64,000 nucleotides of DNA from Lamellibrachia columna (taxonomy: Eukaryota > Annelida > Polychaeta > Sabellida > Siboglinidae). Within the stretch, counting starts at the first letter, position 1; each line of letters opens with the position of its first letter. The stretch lies in the NCBI GenBank assembly GCA_963662155.1, contig OY759270.1:50593303-50657302 (forward strand), read 5' to 3'. Position numbers and translations under genes: made by a program. The notes beneath the pieces were generated by a model, which was not told the origin of the DNA, did no database searches, and saw nothing but the letters and a program-made list of their open reading frames with translations. Below are positions 37,050 to 46,699 of this stretch, piece after piece.

Positions 37050-38170
37050 ATAAGTTGCTTATCTGTCTACAAATCATAACAAGTCTGACCAATGCCATAT
37101 GACCATATTACAGCCTCGTCCTCTTGGGACAATTGAAATGCAACGTTAACTAATTTTGCTAATTACCCGTAGTTACATTAATGCTATATCGTATCTAGTT
37201 CCCGAACACTAAGGATTCCAACGGAATCACACAATCATATAAATCTGACGGTTTATCGATTCCGAAGCAAAATCTGGCATTGGAATCCTACTAAATTCGC
37301 AGCATGGAAAACGATTTCCAACTTGTAGAACGATATAACATGAAACTGAAAATCCAAACGTATAAGTTGTCACTTATTGTTCGTATTGATCATAACCTTT
37401 CATAACACATTCGTGGGACAATTAAAATGCAAATTTAAATAATGTTGATAATTACCCGTAATTACACTCAAACTATTCAAAAACATTAGTAAACATCTAC
37501 TTTAGGAGGTAAACAACGCCAATCACAACAGCGGCTTACAAAAGATGATCAATTATTCGAGTGTTCAATAACTGTCAATGACGTAAGCCAATCTCATTTG
37601 ATAAAATGTTGTAGAAAATTCCCTTCACGCTTACGTTTACAAAAATCGGGCCATTGTTTGGTGACATATTTTATTGACGTGTACGAAAAAAAAAATTTAT
37701 GGTAGTGACATACGCTGTTGTATCAATAAAATGACACACCTGTTGCAACTAACGATTCACATTCAATTAACTGGGTTTTCATCTAGTACCGACAGACCAA
37801 CCGAAGACTGGTTATAGCCAATACTCTGCCGTAGCGAGCTAACGAAAACTAAGGATTCCGACGGAATCACATAATCATATAAATCTGACGGTTTAACGCT
37901 ACCGAAACTAAACCTGGGATTGGAATCCCACTAAATTCGCATCAAGGAAACCATAAAATCAGAGAATATTAATTATATTGACTTCAACTTTGGTTTCAGT
38001 CATGAATTGGTTCAGCAGATAGGTGTGGTGAATACAGACGGTGCCATTAGATAAGTAGGATGAAAGTGAGGCAGAAAAGTGAAAAGTGAAACTCCAATCA
38101 TATAAGCGGACTATTATTTTTTTTATTGATCATAACTGTTCATAACACATTGTAGTAATTCTTGTTTCAG

Positions 38171-38275
38171 CCAAAAATGCAACGTTAAATAATGTTGCTA
38201 CCCAGACCACCACCGCCACTATCAACGCCCAGACCACAACCGCCACTATCAACGCCACTACTCCGAACCGCTCGG
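38171..38275 (+). CDS. copy B: stalk exon 2, formed by a fusion deletion (phase 1-1)
   Basis: 105 bases, 35 codons: KNATLNNVATQTTTATINA, then QTTTATINATTPNRS, with donor gtaagttg. Its first 4 bases match the 36,827 exon start; the rest matches sequence that in the neighbouring block is intron (aatgcaacgttaaataatg) plus stalk. A deletion of about 118 bases therefore joined an acceptor to formerly non-coding DNA in frame. It joins to the TM exon with a Gly codon. Confidence 0.6.
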
Positions 38276-38991
38276 GTAAGTTGCTTATCTGTCTACAAAT
38301 CATAACAAGTCTGACCATTGCCATATGACCATATTACAGCCTCGTCCTCTTGGGACAATTGAAATGCAACGTTAACTAATTTTGCTAATTACCCGTAATT
38401 ACATTAATGCTATATCGTATCTAGTTCCCGAACACTAAGGATTCCAACGGAATCACACAATCATATAAATCTGACGGTTTATCGAATCCGAAGCAAAATC
38501 TGGCATTGGAATCCTACTAAATTCGCAGCATGGAAAACGATTTCCAACTTGTAGAACGATATAACATGAAACTGAAAATCCAAACGTATAAGTTGTCACT
38601 TATTGTTCGTATTGATCATAACCGTTCATAACACATTCGTGGGACAATTAAAATACAAAGTTAAATAATGTTGATAATTACCCGTAATTACACTCAAACT
38701 ATTCAAAAACATTAGTAAACATCTACTTTAGGAGGTAAACATCGCCAATCACAACAGTGGCTTACAAAAGATGATTAATTATTCGAACACTGCGAGTGTT
38801 CAACAACTGTCACTGACGTAAGCCCATCTCATTTGATAAAATGTTGTAGAAAATTCCCTTCACGCTTACGTTTACAAAAATCGGGCCATTGTTTGGTGAC
38901 ATATTTTATTGACGTGTACGAAAAAAAAAATGTCTGGTAGTGACATAGTGCACATTGCATTACCCGTAATTGAATATGCGTTCTGTTTCAG

Positions 38992-39071
38992 GCGCCAATC
39001 AAGTATCGATGATCGCGTTGGCTGTTGGCTGTCTGTTCGTGTTCGCAACTCTTGTTGTTACGTTGTACTGA
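38992..39071 (+). CDS. copy B: C-terminal transmembrane exon
   Basis: 80 bases after acceptor ttctgtttcag. Peptide ANQVSMIALAVGCLFVFATL, then VVTLY and TGA. A single hydrophobic span with a near-absent cytoplasmic tail, paralogous to 1,876-1,955 and 45,004-45,083. With so short a tail, any signalling would need a partner protein or a GPI-like alternative. Confidence 0.75.
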
Positions 39072-40372
39072 GCAGACGCAGTGGTACGACGAAAGCCGAT
39101 GACAGCTGATAATAGTCGGGGAGACACAAACGAAGACAAAGATGGACAAAGACGAAGAGAGAAGAACGTAAAGAAGACAGACTCAAGTTACCGAGTCTCT
39201 ATCACTGTGTTATGCTTGGTTTTTACTAACAAAGTAGGTTAATATCTGAATAATTTATATAATAACATTGCACTAAATAGTTGCATGGCAATTGTGTGTA
39301 AGGGTGGCGGTGCCACGTTAACTATTCACCGTTCTTTCGCACTTATTGCGCACTAATATTTACCGTTTAAATGTTGACCGATGTCTCTACAACGGCATTT
39401 AGTAGGACATGAAGGGCTATTATCTAGAGCTTACATACTGGCGATAAGCCTTGCAGCTAGTATTGCTTTGAAACGAAATGTATCATCAATGTGGCCTCAA
39501 ACAGTGGGCACTTGTGTTGCACTACACCCTGCACTACTATCCTTCATAATATTAAATATTATTTTATCTGCTGGTCGCAAATTCACTACTTAGCTGCAGT
39601 TTGCATGTGCTTCCATTACAGTACAGCTTTATTTCGCATTGCTTAAAATATAATTACATTTGAAGCCATATACGTTTGTACTAGTATGTACTAATTCTAA
39701 TAGTTTGATTACCCATGTTGTTACGTCATTTCCAAGTAATATCCATAGCAACCAAATATACACGTCTTGGTAGACCAGTATACATGGTTGATACACTATG
39801 CTAACATATTAATCTGAATTATCTACCATTATCTGAATTAGAGGTTGCGCCGATTGTTGCGATTATATCTGCGTATACGATAGCACATGATGCAATCAGT
39901 TTAATTTCACTTGATGTATTTGCAAATATGTGCTTATTAAACTAATTTTGCCTTTATAAATGTGTTAATTTACTGGTTTTCTCAAAGCACACAACGCGCG
40001 TATATGTAAGGATGAAAATCAAGTAGTAATGTGCTCGTGAGTGCAAGGATCGGAGTGTCGTGTGCTGCCACCACGCGGTTAAGTTTACATAGTCCCTCAT
40101 TAATCATCCCAAAACTCCCCGACAGTGGCGCCACTCGGCATATCGCCACTGCCACTGTCACGCTCACCCTACCCCCACCCCTACCCAGCCCGTAGTTGCA
40201 GGTCGATGATATAGCGGTGGGCTACACAACATTCGGCACAACAGCAGAAATCAACCGTGGCCTGATCCCTCATGTGTAGCGTATCCACACCCCCCAACAG
40301 TGGCGCCACCCAGCATATCAGTACTGCCAAAACTTCATTATCAATTGAAACGTGAGGCCGACATATTCGACG

Positions 40373-41686
40373 ATGGCTTTCATACATAGACAATCGTGCG
40401 AGGGGTTCAAGACCGAGCTGGATCTCTTTACCGTACACCCGACTCAGAACAGCGTCGTCGACAGCCATATAGGGGAACATCAGCACATGGCCTCTCTCGA
40501 CTCGGGTGGACCGGTAGAATTCTTGATACCCGGATCGGGAGACGACCTGGATTTTGCCAACACGATGCTACACGTACAGGCGAAGGTGACCCGAGCCAAT
40601 GGCGACGATCTCGACTTGGCCGATCCCGTTGGTCCGGTGAATAACTGGCGGCATTCGCTGTTCAGTCAAGTCGACGTCAACCTGAACGGTACGCTCGTGG
40701 CCCCTTCGACCAACACGCATGCATATCGTGCCTACATAGAGACGCTGCTGAGTTACGGCACCGTTGCCCAGGTCACACAACTGACGAGTCAGCTGTGGCA
40801 CAAGGACAAGGCCACTCGCATGAATGCCCTCGAGATCGATGACGGGGCCGCGGCTAATGCAGGGTTCGTAGCTCGACGAGCGAACGTCGTACCGAGTCGG
40901 GTCGTCGACATGATGGGCCGTCTCCACGTGGACTTGTTTCTGCAGGATAAATTCTTGATCAACGGCGTCGATGTTAAGATACGACTGGTGCGCAGTAAGT
41001 CCGCGTTTGCACTTATGGCTGGCGGGGCCAATCCCGATTACAGGATCAACATCATCAATGCCACCTTGTTTGCAAAGAAGACCAAACTGAATCCGACCGT
41101 ACAGACGGCGCACATCAAGGCTCTCGAGAAGATCACCGTCAAGTTTCCGATGCGCTCCGTCGACTGCAAGGTGTACGCCATTCCCGCGGGCGCCCGATCG
41201 CACACGCACGAGAACCTGTTCCTCGGCACTCAGCCGAAACGTCTAGTGCTGTGCTGCATCGAAAACGACGCCTACAACGGTTCGTACGACAAGAATCCGT
41301 TTCACGCCAAGAACAACGCCATCAACGTCCTCACAGTGTACGTGGATGGGCGACAGATATCCTCCAAACCTTTCCCACCGAATGTCGTCGACACCCTCTT
41401 CATCAGGAGCTACAAGAACCTGTTCACCTCGACCGGTAAGGTGTGGCAGGACGAGGGGAACGGACTGTGTCGCAGCGACTTCCGACACGGCTACACCTTC
41501 TTCGGTTTGGAACTGACCCCCGACGAGTGCGATGGCGCCTGCTTCCATCTGGTACAACAGGACAAACTGTGCATCGAGATGCATTTCCGTGACGCGCTGC
41601 CGACCACTGTGAACGTCATCGCCTACGCCGAGTTCGAGTCCGTGTTGGAAATAGACAAGAGCCGCAACATCATCTACGACTACTGA
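40373..41686 (+). CDS. Polinton-type major capsid (double jelly-roll hexon-like) protein, open frame
   Basis: ATG at 40,373 opens 437 codons with no stop; an upstream in-frame GTG at 40,352 is less likely. Visible blocks: WRHSLFSQVDVNLNGTLVAP, YRAYIETLLSYG, GRLHVDLFLQDKFLINGVDV, and FGLELTPDECDG near the end. Length and block order fit the capsid protein of Polinton/Maverick elements and adintoviruses (often annotated F54H12.2-like). GC content (about 55%) is far above the flanking AT-rich DNA, pointing to recent acquisition or selection. The protease-like ORF begins one base after its stop. It is an endogenous viral element; no TIRs or integrase were found nearby. Confidence 0.75.
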   Translation: MAFIHRQSCEGFKTELDLFTVHPTQNSVVDSHIGEHQHMASLDSGGPVEFLIPGSGDDLDFANTMLHVQAKVTRANGDDLDLADPVGPVNNWRHSLFSQVDVNLNGTLVAPSTNTHAYRAYIETLLSYGTVAQVTQLTSQLWHKDKATRMNALEIDDGAAANAGFVARRANVVPSRVVDMMGRLHVDLFLQDKFLINGVDVKIRLVRSKSAFALMAGGANPDYRINIINATLFAKKTKLNPTVQTAHIKALEKITVKFPMRSVDCKVYAIPAGARSHTHENLFLGTQPKRLVLCCIENDAYNGSYDKNPFHAKNNAINVLTVYVDGRQISSKPFPPNVVDTLFIRSYKNLFTSTGKVWQDEGNGLCRSDFRHGYTFFGLELTPDECDGACFHLVQQDKLCIEMHFRDALPTTVNVIAYAEFESVLEIDKSRNIIYDY

Positions 41687-41687
41687 A

Positions 41688-42032
41688 ATGGACACTCTGC
41701 AGATCGCTAGAGTACTGGCGATGGACCCGCGCATCAAGTCGATCGTTCGCGGCGTCGTACTCAAAGACGGACTGCCTACGATAGACGCTTTACCGGTCGC
41801 CTTCGTGTGAAACACCGACGACGGCGACAAAACGGGTGAACATTGGATAGCGTTGTATCTGGATGCCGATGGACGCGGCGATTACTTCTGCTCGTACGGC
41901 CTGCAGCCACGACACACAGCGTTCCACACCTTCATGAACGAATATTGTTCCGAGTGGACTCATAATAGCAAGATATTTCCCTATACTCTCACACTGGACA
42001 TCATCCGGGTTTTCCCCAAAATTTATTTTTAG
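41688..42032 (+). pseudogene. Polinton-type maturation cysteine protease (adenain-like), broken and truncated
   Basis: ATG at 41,688 follows the capsid stop directly, as in a compact viral gene block. After 40 codons there is an in-frame TGA at 41,808-41,810. Past it the same frame carries KTGEHWIALYLDADGRGDYF, the expected region of the catalytic His, and EYCSEWTHNSK. Recognisable protease sequence then ends near 41,975. The part that should carry the catalytic Cys is absent; unrelated sequence runs to a TAG at 42,030. It is inactive as present. Confidence 0.65.
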
Positions 42033-42944
42033 TAGCCATCGAAACATGGTCCCCATCCTTGCCCAGTCTCCTGAACCCTGTCTACTATTAACCTCTTGCT
42101 TTGTCCCATTGGAAAGATAAACAAATGACATATTCTGTCCAGTTTATTTTGCCTTAATCCAATGATTGTTGCATTTAATCACACAGCAGTAGTCATTCCC
42201 TCCCACATTTGAAAGTATTGCTTTGATAAGAATGCAACGGACTATTGTAAGCGAGCGGAATATCCCTAATTCCGGTGAAAATTGTAAACATCTCCACTGA
42301 ACATGTCCGGGCTGGAATGTGCAACTCGTCTATTGAGCCTCGTCACCAGTGACCTGTTTAACCTATATACGTTTGATGACAATCTGGACAGGTTACCCAA
42401 TATATCATCCCGAGGTTCGCTCATTGAATGTTGCAAATTCGGCACCTGGCCAACTCGGCTTTGAACAGACCCTGTCTGTGGGTCAGACAGAAGTGCATCG
42501 ACGGTGACTGCTAGGCTCGGGCCCTCTCTACGGATGACACCCGACACGTCACGACGCAGGCTTGGCAGCCTACTAGAGAACTATCTGGAGAGTTGACTAG
42601 GAAGGCTGTCGTGGTCGACGATCGTTGGAGCCTGCGTGTGCTGACCTTCCAAATATCCCCATATGTTAGAAGATCGATCGGATGTAAAAACAGTAATTCG
42701 GGTAATAGACATGTAGTAGGTGGCGCCACCAGTTGAAAAAAATCGTTACTTCATCATTGAAATTATCCTGCCACGAGATCCCAAATGGGGGAGATTTGTT
42801 GGATCCAACTTAGAAAGCTGACGGCCACGACACAAGAGCGTAACCGTCGTGTCGAACAGTATACTTAGAGATTAACAGGTTGCAAGAAGATCCCTCTAAT
42901 GCAAACGAAACAACTAGTTATAATGCGGATTTTTAAAGATTTGT
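42033..42944. other. no recognisable gene
   Basis: A minus-strand frame (42,547-42,266) shows no known domain. The palindromes ggtggcgccacc (42,719) and ttggatccaa (42,799) are seen but unexplained. Confidence 0.45.
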
Positions 42945-44355
42945 CTAAATCACTGAATGACGATTAACTATACATAATAATGCTTTGCTCCCAGAGGGAA
43001 CAGCCCAGTCTCGCGTTGCATTCATCCATTCAGCACGGAATTGATGGGGTGCGGCGGCAAAGTTCGTTACACATTCGGCAATCGGACGTTCGAGTTCCGC
43101 TAGCTGTGGGCCGGGGTCGTACGGCGGGTGTTGCGGGGATGTTGCTAGTAGCGAGCGGGGGTCGTACGGCGGGCGTTGCGGGGATGTTGCTAGTAGCGAG
43201 CCGGGGTCGTACGGCTGTAGTTGCGGGGATGTTGCTAGTAGCGAGCCGTGGTCGTACGGCGGGTGTTGCGGGGATGTTGCTAGTAGCGAGCGGGGGTCGT
43301 ACGGCGGGCGTTGCGGGGATGTTGCTAGTAGCGAGCCGTGGTCGTACGGCTGTAGTTGCGGGGATGTTGCTAGTAGCGAGCCGTGGTCGTACGGCGGGTG
43401 TTGCGGGGATGTTGCTAGTAGCGAGCGGGGGTCGTACGGCGGGCGTTGCGGGGATGTTGCTAGTAGCGAGCCGTGGTCGTACGGCTGTAGTTGCGGGGAT
43501 GTTGCTAGTAGCGAGCCGTGGTCGTACGGCGGGTGTTGCGGGGATGTTGCTAGTAGCGAGCCGGGGTCGTACGGCGGGTGTTGCATGGATGTTGCTAGTA
43601 GCGAGCCGGGGTCGTACGGCTGTAGTTGCGGGGATGTTGCTAGTAACGAGCCGTGGTCGTACGGCGGGTGTTGCGGGGATGTTGCTAGTAGCGAGCCGGG
43701 GTCGTACGGCTGTTGTTGCATGGATGTTGCTAGTAGCGAGCCGGGGTCGTACGGCGGGTGTTGCGGGGATGTTGCTAGTAGCGAGCCGAGGTCGTACGGC
43801 GGGTGTTGCAGGGATGTTGCTAGTAGCGAGCCGGGGTCGTACGGCGGGCGTTGCGGGGATGTTGCTAGTAGCGAGCCGGGGTCGTACGGCGGGCGTTGCG
43901 GGGATGTTGCTAGTAGCGAGCCGGGGTCGTACGGCGGGTGTTGCGGGAATGCTGCTAGCAGCGCTCGGCGCACGATACTATCTTCACCACCTCCATCTGC
44001 GTTTCTTTACGGCTTCCACGACGTCGAGGGATGGGTATGAAGCTTCTTCGTGGGCAGAACGGCCGGTGATGAATGCGGACATCCAGGCGTTGGTTCCGTG
44101 CAACGTTCTTTGAGCGATCTCGTCAAAATTCCCGCCTTCAAAGCCATGGGTCATCGTTGACTGGACCGCAACCTTATACAGGCGTGCCTCCCTGCTGCGC
44201 GGAAGTCCAACGTCTGTCCATATACACCACAGCGAGGTGAATCTCCCGACCGCACCAACTGTACGGTGTTTCACGTCTGCAGCGCAGTCACCGTCGCCTT
44301 GCACCCGTGACCCGAGGTACTCGAAATTTATCCATGAAGGAAATCGCAAGGACAT
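42945..44355 (-). mobile_element. LINE 3' coding region with an internally expanded repeat
   Basis: From 44,355 leftwards the frame gives NFEYLGSRVQGDGDCAADVK, RLYKVAVQSTMTHGFE and EEASYPSLDVVEAVKKRRWR, the C-terminal region of an I/LOA-type LINE polymerase. A short frame-shifting deletion follows. Then EDSIVRRALLAAFPQHPPYD leads into about 19 copies of a 15-residue unit (PPYDPGSLLATSPQ plus one), and the frame exits into ELERPIAECVTNFAAAPHQ and EWMNATRDWAV before a stop at 42,945. The minisatellite is thus an in-frame expansion of a LINE coding segment. Confidence 0.65.
43093..43973 (+). repeat. 45-bp minisatellite, about 19 units, with 135-bp higher-order pattern
   Basis: The anchor gtcgtacggc recurs every 45 bases from 43,116 to 43,926. 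Following words gggtg, gggcg and tgtag mark three unit types, which run A-B-C-A-B-C-A-B-C in the first nine units and then lose order. Since 45 is a multiple of three, several frames stay open on both strands. Confidence 0.95.
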
Positions 44356-44774
44356 TCGAATTGCGCTGATAACTCAACACTAAAGAAGTAAATTTATTTG
44401 GTATACATTTATTTCGATTGTTTCCATGCGGTTTGTTTAAATGGGGGATATGGGTCAATCGTATAGTTCCGCCATTGCAAAGTGTCATTGCGTCATGCTT
44501 GTGATATTAATTTAATTATCATATCTGGTTGAATGTTGGCACTGTCAAATCGATTAACTCGAAGAAATGAGCAACTTTGATACATGCCCTAGTAATGTCC
44601 GATTGTCTGTAGTTAAAATTGCTCAAAGTCATTGAGACGGAGGCATTGCGTTTGTTGAACATCGTTAACATATTGTAAGCTGAACTTGATCAGTTTAACA
44701 TAACTTATAACTTATAATTAACTTTATAAGTACAATTGCTGCATAACGTTGGCGACTTATGTCGGTCTTGTCCA
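44356..44774. other. no recognisable gene
   Basis: AT-rich spacer between the LINE and the palindromic element. Confidence 0.5.
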
Positions 44775-44930
44775 GGACCGTTCACACGAGCGATTAGTTG
44801 TCCACATAGTGTCGCCCAACCAATTGGACGCATCGTTTCTTGTTGCTCGCAAGAAACGATGCGTCCAATTGGTTGAGCGACACTGTGTTGACCGGTGAAT
44901 CGGGCAACTAATCGCTCGTGTGAACGGGCC
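44775..44930. mobile_element. palindromic MITE-like element, about 156 bp
   Basis: Near-complete inverted repeat: ggaccgttcacacgagcgat at the left and the complement of atcgctcgtgtgaacgggcc at the right. The central arms caattggacgcatcgtttct / agaaacgatgcgtccaattg fold around a short loop at 44,843-44,850. No clear target duplication was found. It lies 74 bases past the stop codon of copy C, in its 3' flank. Confidence 0.75.
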
Positions 44931-45003
44931 GTTAGACTTCTATCTTCGACTATGTCCGATAACAAGCGTTCCTCTTCGGCTTTCGTCGTACCGTTGCGTC
45001 TAT

Positions 45004-45083
45004 TCAGTACAACGTAACAACGAGAGTTGCGAACACAAACAGAGAGCCCACAGCCAACGAGACCACCGACACTTGATCGGCGC
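45004..45083 (-). CDS. copy C: C-terminal transmembrane exon (minus strand)
   Basis: Acceptor tttctgtttcag at 45,084-45,095, then ADQVSVVSLAVGSLFVFATL, VVTLY and TGA at 45,006-45,004. Same length and phase as in copies A and B. The 3' flank matches the other copies only to about 44,940, where the palindromic element intervenes. Stalk exons of copy C were not recognised between here and 50.2 kb. Confidence 0.7.
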
Positions 45084-45410
45084 CTGAAACAGAAAGCATT
45101 AATTGTATTAAACGTTATCAAGTTGCATATGCACAACTAGGAGAATGGAGACATATTGTTGAGGACGATACAGTCGTACTATTAGTAGAGGTGCCGTAGT
45201 ATTTATGAGACATAAAGTGTTCATAATCGGTAATCGAAATCGATTGTTTAAATGTGTTCAAGTATTCGTAATCGAAATTAATTACTGTGGTAATGTAATC
45301 GTTACCGTTGATTATTTTGATGATTGTGTTAAAAATTACAAAGTGCGGTGTTTTCATGGTTCTAGCACTCTAGGTTTAACAAGACGCACTTGTAACACGT
45401 GTGATTGTAT

Positions 45411-45515
45411 TACAATACAATACAATACAATACAACACACTTCTTTTGCGCAAAAATCCTCGGGAGACCTAAGCTCGGCAGCGCACAAAAACAAAAGCAG
45501 TTCCTAATCGGTAAG
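45411..45515 (-). mobile_element. L2-like LINE 3' tail with (TTGTA)n end
   Basis: Reverse complement reads gctgccgagcttaggtctcc, cgaggatttttgcg, then a five-base tail repeat seen as tacaatacaatacaa at 45,411-45,436. Related to the 3' end at 35,525-35,620. Confidence 0.6.
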
Positions 45516-45521
45516 CAGTTC

Positions 45522-45647
45522 CAGTTGTTGTGACAATGTGTATATTATACATTTATTTTATGACAGTTGTTGTGACAATGTGTATATTATACATTTATTT
45601 TAAGACAGTTGTTGTGACAATGTGTATATTATACATTTATTTTATGG
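45522..45647 (+). repeat. 42-bp unit x3
   Basis: cagttgttgtgacaatgtgt and following bases restart at 45,522, 45,564 and 45,606. Confidence 0.93.
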
Positions 45648-45740
45648 TTATGCTACAGTCGTGGTAACGTACACTATCTTACGTAACAAGGGTTATATAG
45701 TTATTGTCGAGCCAGGCTAGGCAGTAGTCCTAGCGAGGAG

Positions 45741-46300
45741 GCGGCTGCAATAGTTAAGAGACGGCCTGTGATAAGTTGCGAGAAGGCAGTTATACTACAA
45801 TAGTTAAGAGACGGCCGGTGATAAGTTGCGAGAAGACAGTTATACTACAATAGTTAAGAGACGGCCGGTGATAAGTTGCGAGAAGGCAGTTATACTACAA
45901 TAGTTAAGAGACGGCCGGTGATAAGTTGCGAGAAGGCAGTTATACTACAATAGTTAAGAGACGGCCGGTGATAAGTTGCGAGAAGGCAGTTATACTACAA
46001 TAGTTAAGAGACGGCCGGTGATAAGTTGCGAGAAGGCAGTTATACTACAATAGTTAAGAGACGGCCGGTGATAAGTTGCGAGAAGGCAGTTATACTACAA
46101 TAGTTAAGAGACGGCCGGTGATAAGTTGCGAGAAGGCAGTTATACTACAATAGTTAAGAGACGGCCGGTGATAAGTTGCGAGAAGGCAGTTATACTACAA
46201 TAGTTAAGAGACGGCCGGTGATAAGTTGCGAGAAGGCAGTTATACTACAATAGTTAAGAGACGGCCGGTGATAAGCTGTGATAAGGCAACTATACTGCAG
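45741..46300 (+). repeat. 50-bp minisatellite, 11 units
   Basis: tagttaagagacggccggtg recurs every 50 bases from 45,751 to 46,251. Internal units are almost identical; the first (cctgtg) and last (ataagctgtg) are divergent, as expected for edges of an array homogenised from within. Confidence 0.97.
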
Positions 46301-46614
46301 TACTGAAATTGTTGTCAGTAGAAAGCTGCGTGACGCAACACAATTTGAACAATGCCAGAAGCGACTGGCGTAAGTATTATCTATTACGTTGTTAGCTGAT
46401 AATATGTGTGCCTGTATTTAGATATATTCATATGTCCTATGTGTTAATACATGTTATGACCTAGAATTAAGCCATCATTTGCCTAATGCGTGTCGGCCAT
46501 TGTTGGCAAAGAGCTTGTCTGATGATACGCCCTGTAATCTTATTTTGTAAAATTCAAATGGTAAACTGATATGATTATCATTGCGTTATTATTCACGTGT
46601 ATGTGGTAATTATT

Positions 46615-46692
46615 GGGATATAACGACTGGCAACTGGCTTGGGATATAACGACTGGCAACCAGCTTGGGATATAACGACTGGCAACCAGCGT
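46615..46692 (+). repeat. 26-bp unit x3
   Basis: gggatataacgactggcaac starts at 46,615, 46,641 and 46,667. Confidence 0.93.
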
Positions 46693-46699
46693 GGGCTGT

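Larger units (their letters stand above)
36196..40020 (+). repeat. segmental duplicate B (partner 0.36-2.86 kb), with internal duplication
   Basis: Contains two successive copies of the stalk block: 36.39-37.70 kb and 37.71-38.93 kb share runs such as gatgaaagtgaggcagaaaa. The TM exon and AT-rich tail up to ggatgaaaatc at 40,020 follow, all parallel to 0.36-2.86 kb. Confidence 0.85.

Noticed and set aside
40568..41209. 213-codon minus-strand frame
   Set aside because: Antisense shadow of the capsid-like ORF, whose plus-strand frame has recognisable protein blocks.
42980..44113. 377-codon plus-strand frame over the 45-bp array
   Set aside because: Period divisible by three keeps this frame open by chance. 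The minus-strand reading continues LINE protein at both ends and explains the origin better.
45741..46300. CRISPR-like array
   Set aside because: Units are contiguous with no unique spacers, and the genome is eukaryotic. The same holds for 18.1, 43.1 and 63.6 kb.
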